Source: Cephalopachus bancanus
Lineage: Eukaryota > Chordata > Mammalia > Primates > Tarsiidae
NCBI GenBank assembly: GCA_027257055.1
Contig: JAPVLO010001009.1
Span: forward strand, 124,001 to 188,000
Reading direction: 5' to 3'
Length of the DNA stretch: 64,000 nt
Shown: positions 23,392-35,390 of the stretch, piece by piece
Layout: each line of letters opens with the position of its first letter
Position numbering within the stretch: the stretch's first letter is position 1
Notes under the pieces: generated by a model
Told to the model about the DNA's origin: nothing
Databases searched by the model: none
Seen by the model: the letters and a program-made list of their open reading frames with translations, nothing else
Translations under genes and position numbers: made by a program

Positions 23392-25865
23392 TTAAAATTT
23401 TTTTTTTTATTTTAGAGTTGTGGGGTACAAGTGAGGATCTGCTCCATAAGTAGGCTGCATGCAGAAGTCTGGGCTTCCAACTGGCCTTCTCTCCCCTTGG
23501 TAGTGTACCAGATACCCTTTGTGTGGCCCCATGCCCCTCTCTCTCCTCCCTTCCTTTCTCCTAAGCAGTGCCCAGCATCTCACCCTTGTGCTCCTGTGAC
23601 CAGTGATCAGGCCCGCTTATGAGTGAGAACATGCAGTATTCAGTTCTTTGTTCTCTGATAGCTCACTTAGAATGACAGTCTCCAGCTGCATCCAAGTTGC
23701 TGGGAAGGCCATGATTTTGTTCTTCTTTATGACTGCATATTATCCCATTGTGTATATGTACCACATTTTATTTATCCAATCCACTTTCGATGGGCATCTG
23801 GGTTGGTTCCATGTTTTTGCTATTGTGAATAGTGCTGCAAGAAACATATGTGTGCAGGTGTCTTTTTGGTAGAGCAATGTATGTTCCTCTTGATATTTCC
23901 TAGGGGAGGGATTGCTGGATTGTATGGAAGCTCAGTTTTTAGTTCTTTTGGAAATCACCACAGTGCTTTCCATAGAGGATGAACTAGCCTGCACTACCAC
24001 TTACAGGGTAGAAGCAGTCCCTTTTCTCTGCAGCCCTGCCAGCACCTGTTGTTTTTTGACCTGTTGTTTAATGATGGTCATTCTTACTGGAGTTAGGTAC
24101 TATCTCATTGTGGTTTTGCTTGCATTTCTCTGATGATTAGTGAGGCTGAGCATTTTTTCATACATTTGTTGGCTGCTTTTTCTTCCTTTGAAAAGTCCAT
24201 GTCCTTTGCCCACTTTTAAATGGGGTTGTTTGTTTTTTCCTTTCAGCTCATTTGAATTCCTTATAGATCCTGGATACTAGGCCTTTGTCAGATGCATAGC
24301 TTGCAAGTACTTTTTTTTTCCCCATTCTGTGGCTTGTCTCTTTGCTTTCTTGGTGGTTTATTTTGCTGTGCAAAAGCTTTTCAATTTAATAAGGTCCCAT
24401 TTGTCTATCTGAACTTTTATTGCACTTGCTTTTGAGGACTTAGTCATGAATTCATTGCCTACTCTGATGCCCAGAAAGGTGTTCCCTATGTTTTCTTCTA
24501 AGATTTTTATAGTTTGAGGTTTTACATTTAAGTCCTTAACCCATTCTGAGTTAATTTTTGTATATGGTGATAGGTAGGGCCCCAGTTTCATTCTTCTGCA
24601 AGTGACTAGTCAGTTTTCCCGGCACCACTTGCTAAATATGGTTTCCTTTCCCTGGTGTTTGTTATGAATGACTTTGTCAAAGAAGAGTTGGTTGAGGGAC
24701 TGTGTTTTATCTCTGGCATCTCTGTCCTATTTTATTGGTCTACATGCATATTCCTGTACCAATTCCATGACACCTTGGTTTAACTGTAGTCTTGTAATAA
24801 AGTTTAAAATCTGGAAGAGAAATACCTCCCACTTTATTCCTTTTGCTAAGGATTGTTTTGGCTATTCATGCTCTTTTTTGCTTCCATATGAATTTCTGTA
24901 TTGTCATTTCCAAATCTTTGAAAAATGATGTTGGCAATTTGATGTGTATTGCATTGAATCTGTTGATTGCCTTAGGTAGGATGGATATCTTGATAATATT
25001 GATTCTTCCAATCCATGAACATAGGATGTTTTTCCATTTGTTTGGGTCATCCTTGATTTCTTTGAGCAGCATTTTGTATTTCTCATTGTAAAGGTCTTTC
25101 ACTTCTCTAGTTAAATAGATGCCAAGGTATTTCTTTCCTTTTTTTTTTCTTTTCTTTTTGTGTGTGTGTGTGTGGCTATTGTGAATGGGATTGCGTTTTG
25201 TATCTGGTTCTCAGCCTGCTTGTTGTTAGTGTATACAAATGCAACTGACCAGAGCCCAGCAGGTCGAGGCCACAGTGGCTGGGTGTGGCCACTGCACTCC
25301 AATCTGGGTGACAGAGTGAGACTCCAACTCAAAAAAAAAAAAAAATAGAAATGCAACTGTCTTTTGCATGTTCATTTTGTATCCCAAGACTTTACCAAAG
25401 TCATTTATCAGTGTGAGGATGTTTTTGACTGACTCTCTAGAGTTTTCAAGGTACAGAATCATATTATCCACAAAGGATAGCTTAACTTCCTCTTTTCCTA
25501 TTTGGATACCCCTGATTTCCTTCTCTTGCCTGGTTGCTCTGGCTAGGAGTTTCAGCACTATGTTGAATAGGAGGGGTGAGAGTGGACACCCTTGTCTTGT
25601 TCTAGTTCTTAGGGGGAATGCTTCCAGCTTCTGTCCATTAAGCAAAGTGTTGGCTGCAGGTTTGTCATAGATGACTCTCATTGTTTTGAGGAAAGTTCCT
25701 TCAGTGCCTAGGTGTTCAAGGATTTTTATCAAGAAGGAATGTTGGATTTTATCAAATTTTATGAAATTGAATTTATCACTGGATAGATTTATCTCTGGAA
25801 GTGTAGTTTCACATCCAGAGATAACCATGAGTAACATTTTTTTATTTCTTTCATTTAAAATATCT
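23392..25865 (-). mobile_element. 5'-truncated L1, 3' UTR through reverse transcriptase part of ORF2
   Basis: Antisense to the window. It starts with a T tail and GTGGGGTACAAGTGAGGATC, the lemur-type L1 3' UTR, and extends through ORF2. Between about 25,350 and 25,850 a readable RT stretch includes [16 protein letters not shown] (conserved in L1 RT). The catalytic FADD motif reads FVDN (25,463-25,474), so it cannot work. Truncated near 25,860. A 5'-truncated Alu sits at 25,247-25,348. Confidence 0.9.
25247..25348 (+). mobile_element. 5'-truncated Alu (right end only) within L1
   Basis: Only AGAGCCCAGCAGGTCGAGGC to GACTCCAACTCA(n) is present. AAATGCAACTG on both sides (from 25,237 and 25,349) is a clear target duplication, so it arrived truncated by retrotransposition. 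Confidence 0.9.
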
Positions 25866-25867
25866 GT

Positions 25868-26160
25868 GGGCCGGGCTCGGTGGCTCAGCCTGTAATCCCA
25901 GCACTTTGGGAGGCCAAGGTGAGTGGACTGCCTGAGCCCGCGGGTTCGAGACCCGCCTGGCCAACTTGGCGAGACCTCATCTCTACAATAAATCAAAAAT
26001 TAGCCGGGCGTGGTAGCGCGCGCCTGTAGTTCCAGCTCCTTGGAAGGCTGAGGCGGAAGGATCGCTGGAGCCCAGCAGGTCGAGGCTGCAGTGACTGGAA
26101 GTGGCCACTGCACTCCAGTCTGGGCGACAGAGTGAGACTCCAACTCAAAAAAAAAAAAAA
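25868..26160 (+). mobile_element. Alu, strepsirrhine-type, well preserved
   Basis: Very close to the apparent local consensus: GGCCGGGCTCGGTGGCTCAG, GCGGG-TTCGAGA-CCCGC (25,940-25,956), AATAAATCAAAAATTAGCC, GACTCCAACTCA(14). Probably one of the youngest copies here. Confidence 0.95.
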
Positions 26161-26306
26161 CTGTGCATACTTTTGTTGAAATTGTGTTCATAAATAATAA
26201 ATGAAGTAACATATGCAAAGATTTTAGATAATGTTATGCTTTTTAACATATTTTATTTTCTGACTTTAACTCATAAAGTTGGCAGAACTATCATATATAT
26301 ATATTT

Positions 26307-26382
26307 TTTTCTTTATTTTAAATATGTGGGGTACAATTCAGGGTTAGAAATACAAATGTTCATAATACAGGTACCCTTGGCT
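26307..26382 (-). mobile_element. Very short L1 3' end
   Basis: TTTATTTTAAATATGTGGGG, TACAATTCAGGGTTAG and ACAGGTACCCTTGG: only about 75 bp of the L1 3' UTR, next to a (TA)n stretch. Confidence 0.8.
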
Positions 26383-26402
26383 ATTATATATTTTAAAAGA
26401 CG

Positions 26403-26697
26403 AGGCCGGGATCGGTGGCTCAGCCTGTAATCCCAGCACTTTGGGAGGCCGAGGTGAGAGGATTGCCTGAGCCCGCGGGTTTGAGAGCCACCCGGGCAAC
26501 TTGGCAAGACCTCATCTCTACAATAAAAAAAAAGGTTGAAAATACAGACAGAGCGTGCACCTATAGTTCCAGCTAATTGGAAGGCTGAGGCGGAAGCATC
26601 GCAGGAGCCCAGCAGGTCAAGGCTGCTGTGGCTAGGAGCGTGACACTGCCCTCCAGCCTGGGTGACAGAATGAGACTCCAACTCAAAAAAAAAAAAA
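26403..26697 (+). mobile_element. Alu, strepsirrhine-type
   Basis: GGCCGGGATCGGTGGCTCAG start. Its A13 tail runs directly into another Alu. Confidence 0.95.
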
Positions 26698-26981
26698 GCC
26701 AGGCTCAGTGTCTCAGCCTGTAATCCCAGCGCTTTGGGAGGCTGAGGTGAGTGGATTGCCTGAGCCTGCGAGTTTGAGACCCACCTGAGCAGGTGAGACC
26801 TCATCTCTACAATAAATCAAAAAAATTAGCCAGGCGTGGTAGCACGCACCTGTAGTTCCAGCTACTGGAAGGCTGAGGCGGAAGGATCACCGGAGCCCAG
26901 CAGGTGGAGGCTGCGGTGGCCAAGAGTGGCCACTACACTCCAGTCTGGGTGACTGAGACTCAAACTCAAAAAAAAAAGAAA
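26698..26981 (+). mobile_element. Alu in tandem with the preceding one
   Basis: Begins GCCAGGCTCAGTGTCTCAGC directly after the A-tail of the upstream Alu, same orientation. An insertion into the A-tail is the simplest reading. Ends GAGACTCAAACTCA(n). Confidence 0.95.
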
Positions 26982-26989
26982 GACTAAAG

Positions 26990-27660
26990 AGACAGAACAA
27001 AGAAACATGATTAGTTGTCTTGATAGGATTTTCATGCAAAGAAAAATTATGAAAGATATTTTGGGTACAAATGGAGGTTATTTAAATATAGACTGAGTAA
27101 TGAACAATATTAATTTTATTGGGTGTGAATACCCTTATTTCTCAAAAACACCCATTGAAATATTTAGGAGTAAGCCGGGCTCGGTGGCTCAGCCTGTAAT
27201 CCTGAGTTTTGGGAGGCTGAGGTGAGAGGATTGCCTGAGCCCGCGGGTTTGAAACCCGCCTGGGCAACTTGGCGAGACTTCATCTCTACAATAAATCAAA
27301 AAATTAGCTGGGTATGGTAGCGCACGCCTGTAGTTCCAGCTACTTGGAAGGCTGAGGTGGAAAGATCCCCGGAGTCCAGCAGGTTGAGGCTGCGGTGGCC
27401 GGGAGTATGCCACTGCACTCCAGTCTGGGCAACAAAGTGAGACTCCAATTCAAAAAAAAAAAAGAAATATTTAGGAGTAAAAATTGTATCGTAACATACT
27501 TTCAAATGATTCAGCAAATACAGAGAAAAAGATAAAGGTAATATGAAAAATTATCACTAGCTGTTAAATCTAAGTGGTAGTGGTACAGACGTACTTTGCA
27601 CTGTTTTTCAAACTTTTTATATGTTTTTAAATTTTCACAATAAAATATTGAGGGAAAATT
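26990..27660 (+). mobile_element. Old LINE 3' end, split by an Alu
   Basis: 27,464-27,660 ends CAATAAAATATTGAGGGAAA after TTTTTCAAACTTTTTATATG, which resembles L1M 3' ends. The part before the Alu (26,990-27,173) is presumed continuous. Assignment is moderate. Confidence 0.5.
27174..27463 (+). mobile_element. Alu, strepsirrhine-type
   Basis: GCCGGGCTCGGTGGCTCAGC. Target duplication GAAATATTTAGGAGTAA occurs just before 27,174 and again after the tail at 27,464. Confidence 0.95.
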
Positions 27661-27672
27661 TCAAAAGACACT

Positions 27673-27985
27673 TTGGGCACAGTGGCTCACACCTATAATC
27701 CCAGCACTTTGGGAGGCCAAGGCAAGAGGACTGCCTGAGTCCAGGAGTTCGAGACCAGCCTGGGCAATATGGTGATAGCTAATCTCTACAATAAGCAAAT
27801 AAATAATAACAGTAAAAAAATTAGCCAGCCATGGTGGCACGTGCCTGTAGTCCCAGCTACTTGGAGGCAGAAGGATTGCCTAAGCTCAGCAGATCAAGTC
27901 TGCGGTAGCTGTGATTGTGCCACTGCACTCCAGCCTGGACGACAGAGTGAGACTCTGACCACCACCTCCCAAAAATAAAAAAAAA
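27673..27985 (+). mobile_element. Alu
   Basis: GGGCACAGTGGCTCACACCT to GACTCTGACC with a mixed tail; older type. Confidence 0.9.
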
Positions 27986-28904
27986 TATGACCATAATGAA
28001 AATTTGCAGAAAAAAATGTAAGACCAGTGTGGCCTTCAGTCTTTTCTCATGCCTTTTATGATGGTCACATTTCTTTGTAAATATTTTAATGAGTTTATTA
28101 AAATCAACCTTGCAGTCTTCTCCTCCTTTATTTCAGTTACTCAAAGGTCTTACTTGTTTTCATTTTCTCATCCTTGGGGGTCCTCTCAAAAATATTTTTC
28201 TTGACTTTTTTTAGTAGTGGATACTACACTCTTATTAGTAAGACTTGTAAATAACATTCAGTGTCATGGAAGATTACTTTGTAGTTTTTTTAGTCCTCAC
28301 TTGACAAATTTTATTTGGCAGGTTAAATCAGTTTCTGTTGATTAGTTATTAGCTTTTCAAAAAGACTTAAATAAAAGATTTGGTCAATATGTAGGCTGCT
28401 TATTGTCACATAAGGAAAGAAAACAAAGATGTTCTTTTATCTTCACTACCTGCACAACCTTCACCCTGACCAGCTGTGTTGCAGAGATGAACATGACCTG
28501 AGGCATCCAGCAGAGAATGTGGGTATTTCAGCATAAACCATCACCATTGCTGCCCAAATAACTCTTAAGAATGAAATCAAGTCAGCAAATATTTATAATG
28601 TGCACAGCATCTGTTAGGTGTCTGAGAATAAAACATGCATTCTTAAAAAAATTGTCCTCCAGAATGGTACTCACTTCTTTTACCTCACTTCTGTTTACTG
28701 AGTCATGTTTAGCTCTGCCATGATAACTCTGAGATCCCAGCCAGTTCTTGCCCAGTGTTTTCCCTCCCTATGGTATAAAAACCTGTAATTAACCTTCCTA
28801 GGCTTGATCCATTTATTTTTGACCACATCTCCAATTTGCCAATTTGTCTTGATCCAAGTCAACGATTTTTTTAAAGCTGCCTTTTGGTACCTCTATATAT
28901 TGTT
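27986..28904. other. Unassigned sequence
   Basis: No gene recognised. GTCAGCAAATATTTATAATG near 28,580 has the texture of an L2/MIR edge. Confidence 0.4.
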
Positions 28905-28916
28905 TTGGAAATTTTC

Positions 28917-29208
28917 TTTTTTTTTTTTTTGAGCTGGAGTTTCACTCCATCACCCAGACTGGAGTGCAGTGGCCACTCCCGGCCACCGCAGCCTCGACCC
29001 ACTGGGCTCCGGCAATCCTTCCGCCTCAGCCTTCCGAGTAGCCGGAACTACAGGCGCGCGCTACCACGCCCGGCTGATTTTTGATTTATTGTAGAGATTA
29101 GGTCTCACTAAGTTGCCCAGGCGGGTCTCGAATCCGTGGGCTCAGGCAATCCACTCACCTCCGCCTCCCAAAGGCGCAGGATTACAGGCTGAGCCACCAA
29201 GCCCAGCT
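28917..29208 (-). mobile_element. Alu, strepsirrhine-type
   Basis: Antisense. A perfect target duplication TTGGAAATTTTCT (28,905-28,917 and 29,208-29,220) bounds it. Confidence 0.95.
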
Positions 29209-30302
<1,094 letters not shown>

Positions 30303-30561
30303 CATTTTGTGTTTCTCTGGCCACCAAACAACAGAGAAGGGATATGAACTTCTGACTGGGATCAAAGATCTGTACTACCTAGGGGATCTGACCTCTGCTT
30401 AGTTTTCTCACAACCAGGCTCACCAAATCATAACAGTTTGTCTGATTTTTATTTTTGACCACCTCTCCAAAATCTCACATCCCAGAAAAACCCTCAGTCT
30501 CAGGCTAACTAGGACAATTGGTCACCTAACTAACTTCCCTAAGACATTAAAGACATTTGAT

Positions 30562-30832
30562 AGGCCAGGCACAGTGGTTCACGCCTTTAATCCCAGTGCT
30601 CTGGAAAGTGAGAAGATTGCCTGAGCCTGGAGGCTTGAGACTTGGCAAGACCTTGTCTCTACAATAAATCAACAAATTAGCTGGGCGTGGTGACATGCAT
30701 CTGTGGCTCCAGCTGCTTGAAAGACTGAGATGGAAGGATCACTTGAGCCCAGCAGGTCGAGGCTATGGTGGCCGTGAGCATGCCCCTGCAATCCAGCGTT
30801 GGCAACAGAGTGAGATTCAGACTCAAAAAAAA
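30562..30832 (+). mobile_element. Alu
   Basis: GGCCAGGCACAGTGGTTCAC with a deletion in the left arm (CTCTGGAAAGTGAGAAGATT). Short A8 tail. Confidence 0.9.
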
Positions 30833-31450
30833 GACTCGATAAATTTGCTTTGGAGGGGATCTTGTCTATGTCTAGAAGAATACACCCCCAACTGTCCCAA
30901 AATATACCCTGATGACACTCAAGCTTATTTTGCATCCCAGGGAGAAATGTTTGAGTCTGACATTGGCTGTCCCCTCACTGGCTCACATCAATCCATGAGC
31001 GTCATCTTCAGAGGCTTCTATGCCTTTGAGGTCAGAGTAGTACTTTCTTTTCAAGCTGGAGGCAAAGCCCTGCGTGTCACACACACTCAACTCATTTTTG
31101 TTCCTTCTTTGTATTTGCTAAGAATGATATATTACCTTGATCTTTACCCTTATTGTGAATTATCTCATTAATCTAACTTTTCCAGCACTTGAGAAAATTT
31201 ATGCTAGTTCTGGAAGGGATTATAGAAATCATTTAATCCAAACTCAAATATCTCGTGTTCATTTGCAATTGTTCTATTATTTAAATTTTGTTATTTGTCA
31301 TGTTCACCAGGCATTCATTTTCTCAACTGACCAAAACTTACACTTGCACATCTAATTGAGTGAGCAATTTATTTTTGCTTGTATAATGATTGTGAACTCT
31401 GACTTTCAAAACCTCAGTGTTCTCTGGCATTTTATAAAAAATAACTACTC
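30833..31450. other. Unassigned sequence
   Basis: Nothing recognised. A plus-strand frame continues about 110 codons out of the Alu tail to 31,171, but it has no start of its own and no recognisable domain. Confidence 0.35.
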
Positions 31451-31745
31451 AGCAAGGCTCACGCTGTAATCCCAACACTTTAGGAGGTAGAGGCAAGAGA
31501 ATTGCCTGAGCCCAAAGGTGTGAGACCAGACCGGGCAACTTTATGAGACCTTGTCTCTACAATAAATCAAAAAATTAGCCAGGCGTGGTAGCATGCGTCT
31601 GTAGTTCCAGCCACTCGAATGGCTGAGGCGGAAGAATTGGCTGAGCCCAGCAGGTCGAAGCTGCGGTAGCCATGAGCAGGGCCAGCCTGGGCAACAGAGT
31701 GAGACTTCAACTAAAAAAAAAACAACAACAACAACAACCAAAAAC
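31451..31745 (+). mobile_element. Alu
   Basis: AGCAAGGCTCACGCTGTAAT to ACTTCAACTA(n), with an (AAC)n tail. Flanking ACTACTCA copies are a probable target duplication. Confidence 0.9.
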
Positions 31746-32251
31746 CACTACTCAATGAGAGCTTGTTGATAAGGGACCTTGGTCTTCTTCGTGTTGCACA
31801 TCAGTCTCATTTTCTATTGTGTCGTGGCAATGACATCCATAATTGTAAAAAAATCTGCTTCCATATGGTCTTGGCTTACAGTACCAACCAGAGTAGAACT
31901 CAAAAACTGAGATTAAGTTTTATTTCATTTCAGATAAGAAACAACTGAGATAAAACAAAACCCTTCCACAGAACCTCCACTGGTGCTAATCTCAACCAAA
32001 TAATGGGGTGAATAGATCACTGGCCTTGCATTATGTTCTTATGAATCAGTTCTCTGATTTTCCAAGAGCAAAAATAAAGAACAGAGTTTTCAGAAACAAT
32101 TAACTGTGAATTTAAATACTAACTAAGAAATACTCATTATGCTTAGAAACTCATGCTGATTTGTCAGAGTCTGTCTTCCATGTAATTGCCAGGAGAGAAG
32201 GGGTCTTTTTCTAAAGAAATATTTTGTTGCCACTGTTTTTCATCTTTTTTA
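31746..32251. other. Unassigned sequence
   Basis: No gene or repeat recognised. Confidence 0.4.
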
Positions 32252-32757
32252 GATTTTTTTTTTCTTTTATAGCTTTATTTTCTTCCCTTGAGTCAATTGG
32301 GACTGTTATGGGAAACTTCAATTTCCATTGGTTTAGGAATTTGAAAAGAAACCAAGATTATAAAAGCACAAAGACCCACAGCAGCAAACACCTTCAACTT
32401 CTAGTCCGACACTGGAGGATGTGGCGTTAAAGCTAGTAAAAAACACAGATTTGAACATCAGCGTTCCACCAAGAAGCTTTAAGAATCATTTAGTCAAGTC
32501 TGTTCGTATTGAGAAAAGAAAAATAACAGATGTTGCTGATAGAAAACATTTAGATTTAAAAGAGGAGTTCAAATCAACAGCTGGAGCATTACACAAATTC
32601 AAGGTTGAATGATTAAATCTAAAATTTTTTTCCAATTTCTTTTCACAAATCTTTGAGTTAATCTTGTCCCACCAATTGTAGGAGTCTATTGTCGGTGTCA
32701 AACAATTCTCAAATGGCTTCAGAGCAAAAATCAGATCTATGATAGAGCAGTAAGATC

Positions 32758-32830
32758 TTTTTTTTTTTTTTTTTTTTTTTTTTGAGTTGGAGTCTCACTC
32801 TGTCACCCAGACTGGAGTGCAGTGGCCGCT
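32758..32830 (-). mobile_element. 5'-truncated Alu 3' end
   Basis: T23 followed by GAGTTGGAGTCTCACTCTG and GACTGGAGTGCAGTGGCCGC only. Confidence 0.9.
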
Positions 32831-32848
32831 TTTATTAAGAAGTCAGGA

Positions 32849-33146
32849 AGCCGGGCTTGGTGGCTCAGCCTGTAATCCCGCGCCTTTGGGAGGCTAAGGT
32901 GAGTGGACTGCCTGAGCCCGCGGGTTCAAGACCCGCCTGGGCAACTTGGCGAGACCTCATCTCTACAATAAATAAATTAGCCAGGCGTTGTACCACATGC
33001 CTGTAGTTCCAGCTACTTGGAAGGCTGAGCAGAAGGATCGCCAGACTCAGCAGGTCGAGGCTGCGGTGGCCGGGAGCGGCTACTGCACTCCAGTCTGGGC
33101 AACAGAGTGAGACTCCAACTCAAAACAACAACAACAACAACAACAA
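32849..33146 (+). mobile_element. Alu, strepsirrhine-type
   Basis: Bounded by a perfect target duplication AAGAAGTCAGGAAG (from about 32,836 and 33,147). The tail has (CAA)n. Confidence 0.95.
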
Positions 33147-33480
33147 AAGAAGTCAGGAAGATGTGGAGTGGTTGGCTCATAGATGCTTGCAGACAGAAGG
33201 CCTTTGAGGATTTCAAGGATATATCTTGCAGACTTTCTCTGTTGAAATAGCAGGGTTTCTAGGAATCTAAGGTCATTGTCCCACAGCAACTTTACAGGGA
33301 GTCCAAAGTAGATGAAAGCTTATTTCTAGAGATCTGAGGACTTGGTTTTTATACGATGGAATGGATTATAAACTGACACTCAGGAAGTCCATAAAGTAAT
33401 TATATCAGCTTGCTCTGAAAAAGCGATACAGTACAGAACTAACCTGACTTGACCAACATTTCTTAAAGTATAATTAATTC

Positions 33481-33974
33481 TCCAAGTGCTTGTGATCTAT
33501 ACCACACCTCTTGGTCTGAATTTTTTGGGGGAGAGGAGAAAAGGGAGGCACATCCTGGAATCAACACTTTTAATAGATAATACTTACGGATGTAATACTT
33601 ATAGATAATACTTATGATATCCACCTCAAACAGAGCTACTTATATACTTCCTAACTACACTTTTTTGTTGATCCTGCCTTCCATTCTCTCATGTTGGAAT
33701 AACACTGCCTTCCATTCTGCAAATACTAGCCATCGTTCAATTTTTGTTCTTTCAGTAAATAGTGGTGGGTCAGTTGTACAAGAGAATATGTTGTCTATCT
33801 TGCTTCATACATGCACAAAACATTCATTAAAATGGATCATAGAGATAAGGAGGAAGAGTAAAATAACGCTTTTAGAAGAAAACATAGAATCATAGTTTCA
33901 AAATCTTGAGGTAGACGTCAGATAGAAAATAAAGAAGTATAAGCATAACACAACATATAGAAAATAGTACTTCA
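33481..33974. other. Unassigned sequence
   Basis: Local short repeats of AATACTTA(T/C) around 33,580-33,620 and of CTGCCTTCCATTCT at about 33,675 and 33,705. No gene seen. Confidence 0.4.
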
Positions 33975-34276
33975 GCCAGGCTTGGTGGCTCAACCTGTAA
34001 TCCCGCGCTTTGGGAGGCCCAGGTGAGTGGATTGCCTGAACCCGTGGGTTCGAGACCCGCCTGGGCAACTTGGCGAGACCTCATCGCTGCAATAAAAAAA
34101 AAAAAATTAGCCGGGCGTGGTCGTGCGCACCTGTAGTTCCAGCTACTCGGAAGGCTGAGGCGGAAGGATTGCAGGAGCCCAGCAGGTCGAGGCTGCGGTG
34201 GCCGGGAGCGGCCACTGCACTCCAGTCTGGGTGACAGAGTGAGACTTCAACTCAACCCCCCCAAAAAAAGAAAAGA
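33975..34276 (+). mobile_element. Alu, strepsirrhine-type
   Basis: Target duplication GAAAATAGTACTTCA on both sides. The right arm is near consensus (GGCTGCGGTGGCCGGGAGCG). Confidence 0.95.
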
Positions 34277-34552
34277 AAATAGTACTTCATGAACATTTAA
34301 GAACTTTTCATCAAAGGACACCATTGTGAGAGTGAGATGCAAGTTGGAGCCTGGAAGAAGATATTTGCAATACAGATCTCCAGCAAAGCACTTGTATCCA
34401 GAATATGTAAAGAACTGCTACTCTAAAAGAAAAAAACAGGCATCCTGGTTTGTTGTTGTTTTTGTTTTGTTTTGTTTTTGTTTTTGAATGGGCAAAAGAT
34501 TTGAACAGGCACTTTACTAATGGCCAATAAACATATAAAAATGTGTCCAGTC

Positions 34553-34751
34553 ATATTTATGGCTCTACCTCCCCACTTCCCTCCCCCGTCCGTGGGATGA
34601 TTGGGGGAGGGTTGCTGTGGGGGAGAGGAGAGCCCCCTGCCCCACCTCACCCATCCCATCTCCCTGGCCTATCCTGTCCCCAGTGCCCCTCCTTCTGTTT
34701 GTGCCCCTTCCCCGATTTCATTACAGATTTCATGAAATGTTAAAAAAAAGT
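34553..34751 (+). pseudogene. Short 5'-truncated retrocopy of an unidentified mRNA
   Basis: The segment interrupts L1 between two copies of TGTGTCCAGTC (34,542-34,552 and 34,751-34,761) and ends in an A-run, the signature of L1-mediated retrotransposition. The body is C/T-rich and G-rich (CTCCCTGGCCTATCCTGTCC) and looks like 3' untranslated sequence. No canonical AATAAA is visible; ATTTCATGAAATGTT precedes the A tail. Source not recognised. Confidence 0.6.
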
Positions 34752-34885
34752 GTGTCCAGTCTCACTAATAGTCTGAAAATTGCAAATTAAAATCACATTG
34801 AGTGGCAAATAAGAATAAAAGATGTTCGGTGTTATTAAATCATTAGGAAAATGCACATTTAAAACCAATTAAATCCTACCACATA

Positions 34886-35214
34886 TAATCAGCCCTCCAT
34901 AGCCTCAGGTTTCCCATCAGCAGATTCAGCCAACTGCAGACAGAAAGTATTCAAAAAATAAACAAGATAATACAGCAATTAAAAAAATTAAAAAGCAATA
35001 GAGTATAACAACTATTTACATAAGTTACATTATATTAGACATTATAAGAAATCTAAAGATGATTTAAAAGTGTATGGGAGAATGTAGGTAGTTATATGGA
35101 AATACTACATCATTTTATATAAGGGACTGGGGCATTTGTGAATTTTGATATCTGTAAGGGGTCCTGAAACCAACTCCCTATATATCTACAGTAATCAAGG
35201 AATGACTGTACCTA
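34886..35214 (+). mobile_element. Tigger-type MITE (MER2-like)
   Basis: TCAGCCCTCCATAGCCTCAG at the left and the inverse-type end AATCAAGGAATGACTGTA at the right, AT-rich in between, inserted in L1. Exact subfamily not resolved. Confidence 0.65.
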
Positions 35215-35390
35215 CCAGAATGGCTAAAGTTAAAAATTCTGGCAATCTCAAGTGCTAACAAGGATGCAGAGCAACTGTAACTCTCATATATCACCAGTGA
35301 GAATGCAAAATGGAACAGCCACTTTGGAAAATAACTTGACAATTTCTTATAAAATTAAACATACACTTACAATATACTCATATATTACAG

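Larger units (their letters stand above)
32252..33480 (-). pseudogene. Candidate processed pseudogene, source gene unidentified
   Basis: Read on the minus strand, AATAAA (complement of 32,274-32,279) is followed within about 15 bases by an A-rich tract (32,269-32,252), as in a retrocopied mRNA. Upstream, a protein-like minus-strand frame runs from about 33,470 to 33,148, with a few stops, and contains LLWDNDLRFLETLLFQQRKS. After two Alu insertions (32,849-33,146 and 32,758-32,830) an open stretch continues with WWDKINSKICEKKL. I do not recognise the parent. The opposite strand is also open at 32,364-32,612, so the coding direction is not certain. Confidence 0.4.
34290..35390 (+). mobile_element. 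Old L1 ORF2 3' part, with nested insertions
   Basis: L1 landmarks in order: GAAGATATTTGCAATACA, TGGGCAAAAGATTTGAACAG, GGCCAATAAACATATAAAAA, then CTAACAAGGATGCAGAGCAA and CACCAGTGAGAATGCAAAAT. Interrupted by a 200-bp retrocopy and a Tigger-type MITE. Confidence 0.8.

Noticed and set aside
25226..25996. 256-codon minus-strand frame as a gene
   Set aside because: It is a fusion of Alu sequence, L1 reverse transcriptase and a second Alu fragment by chance reading-through.
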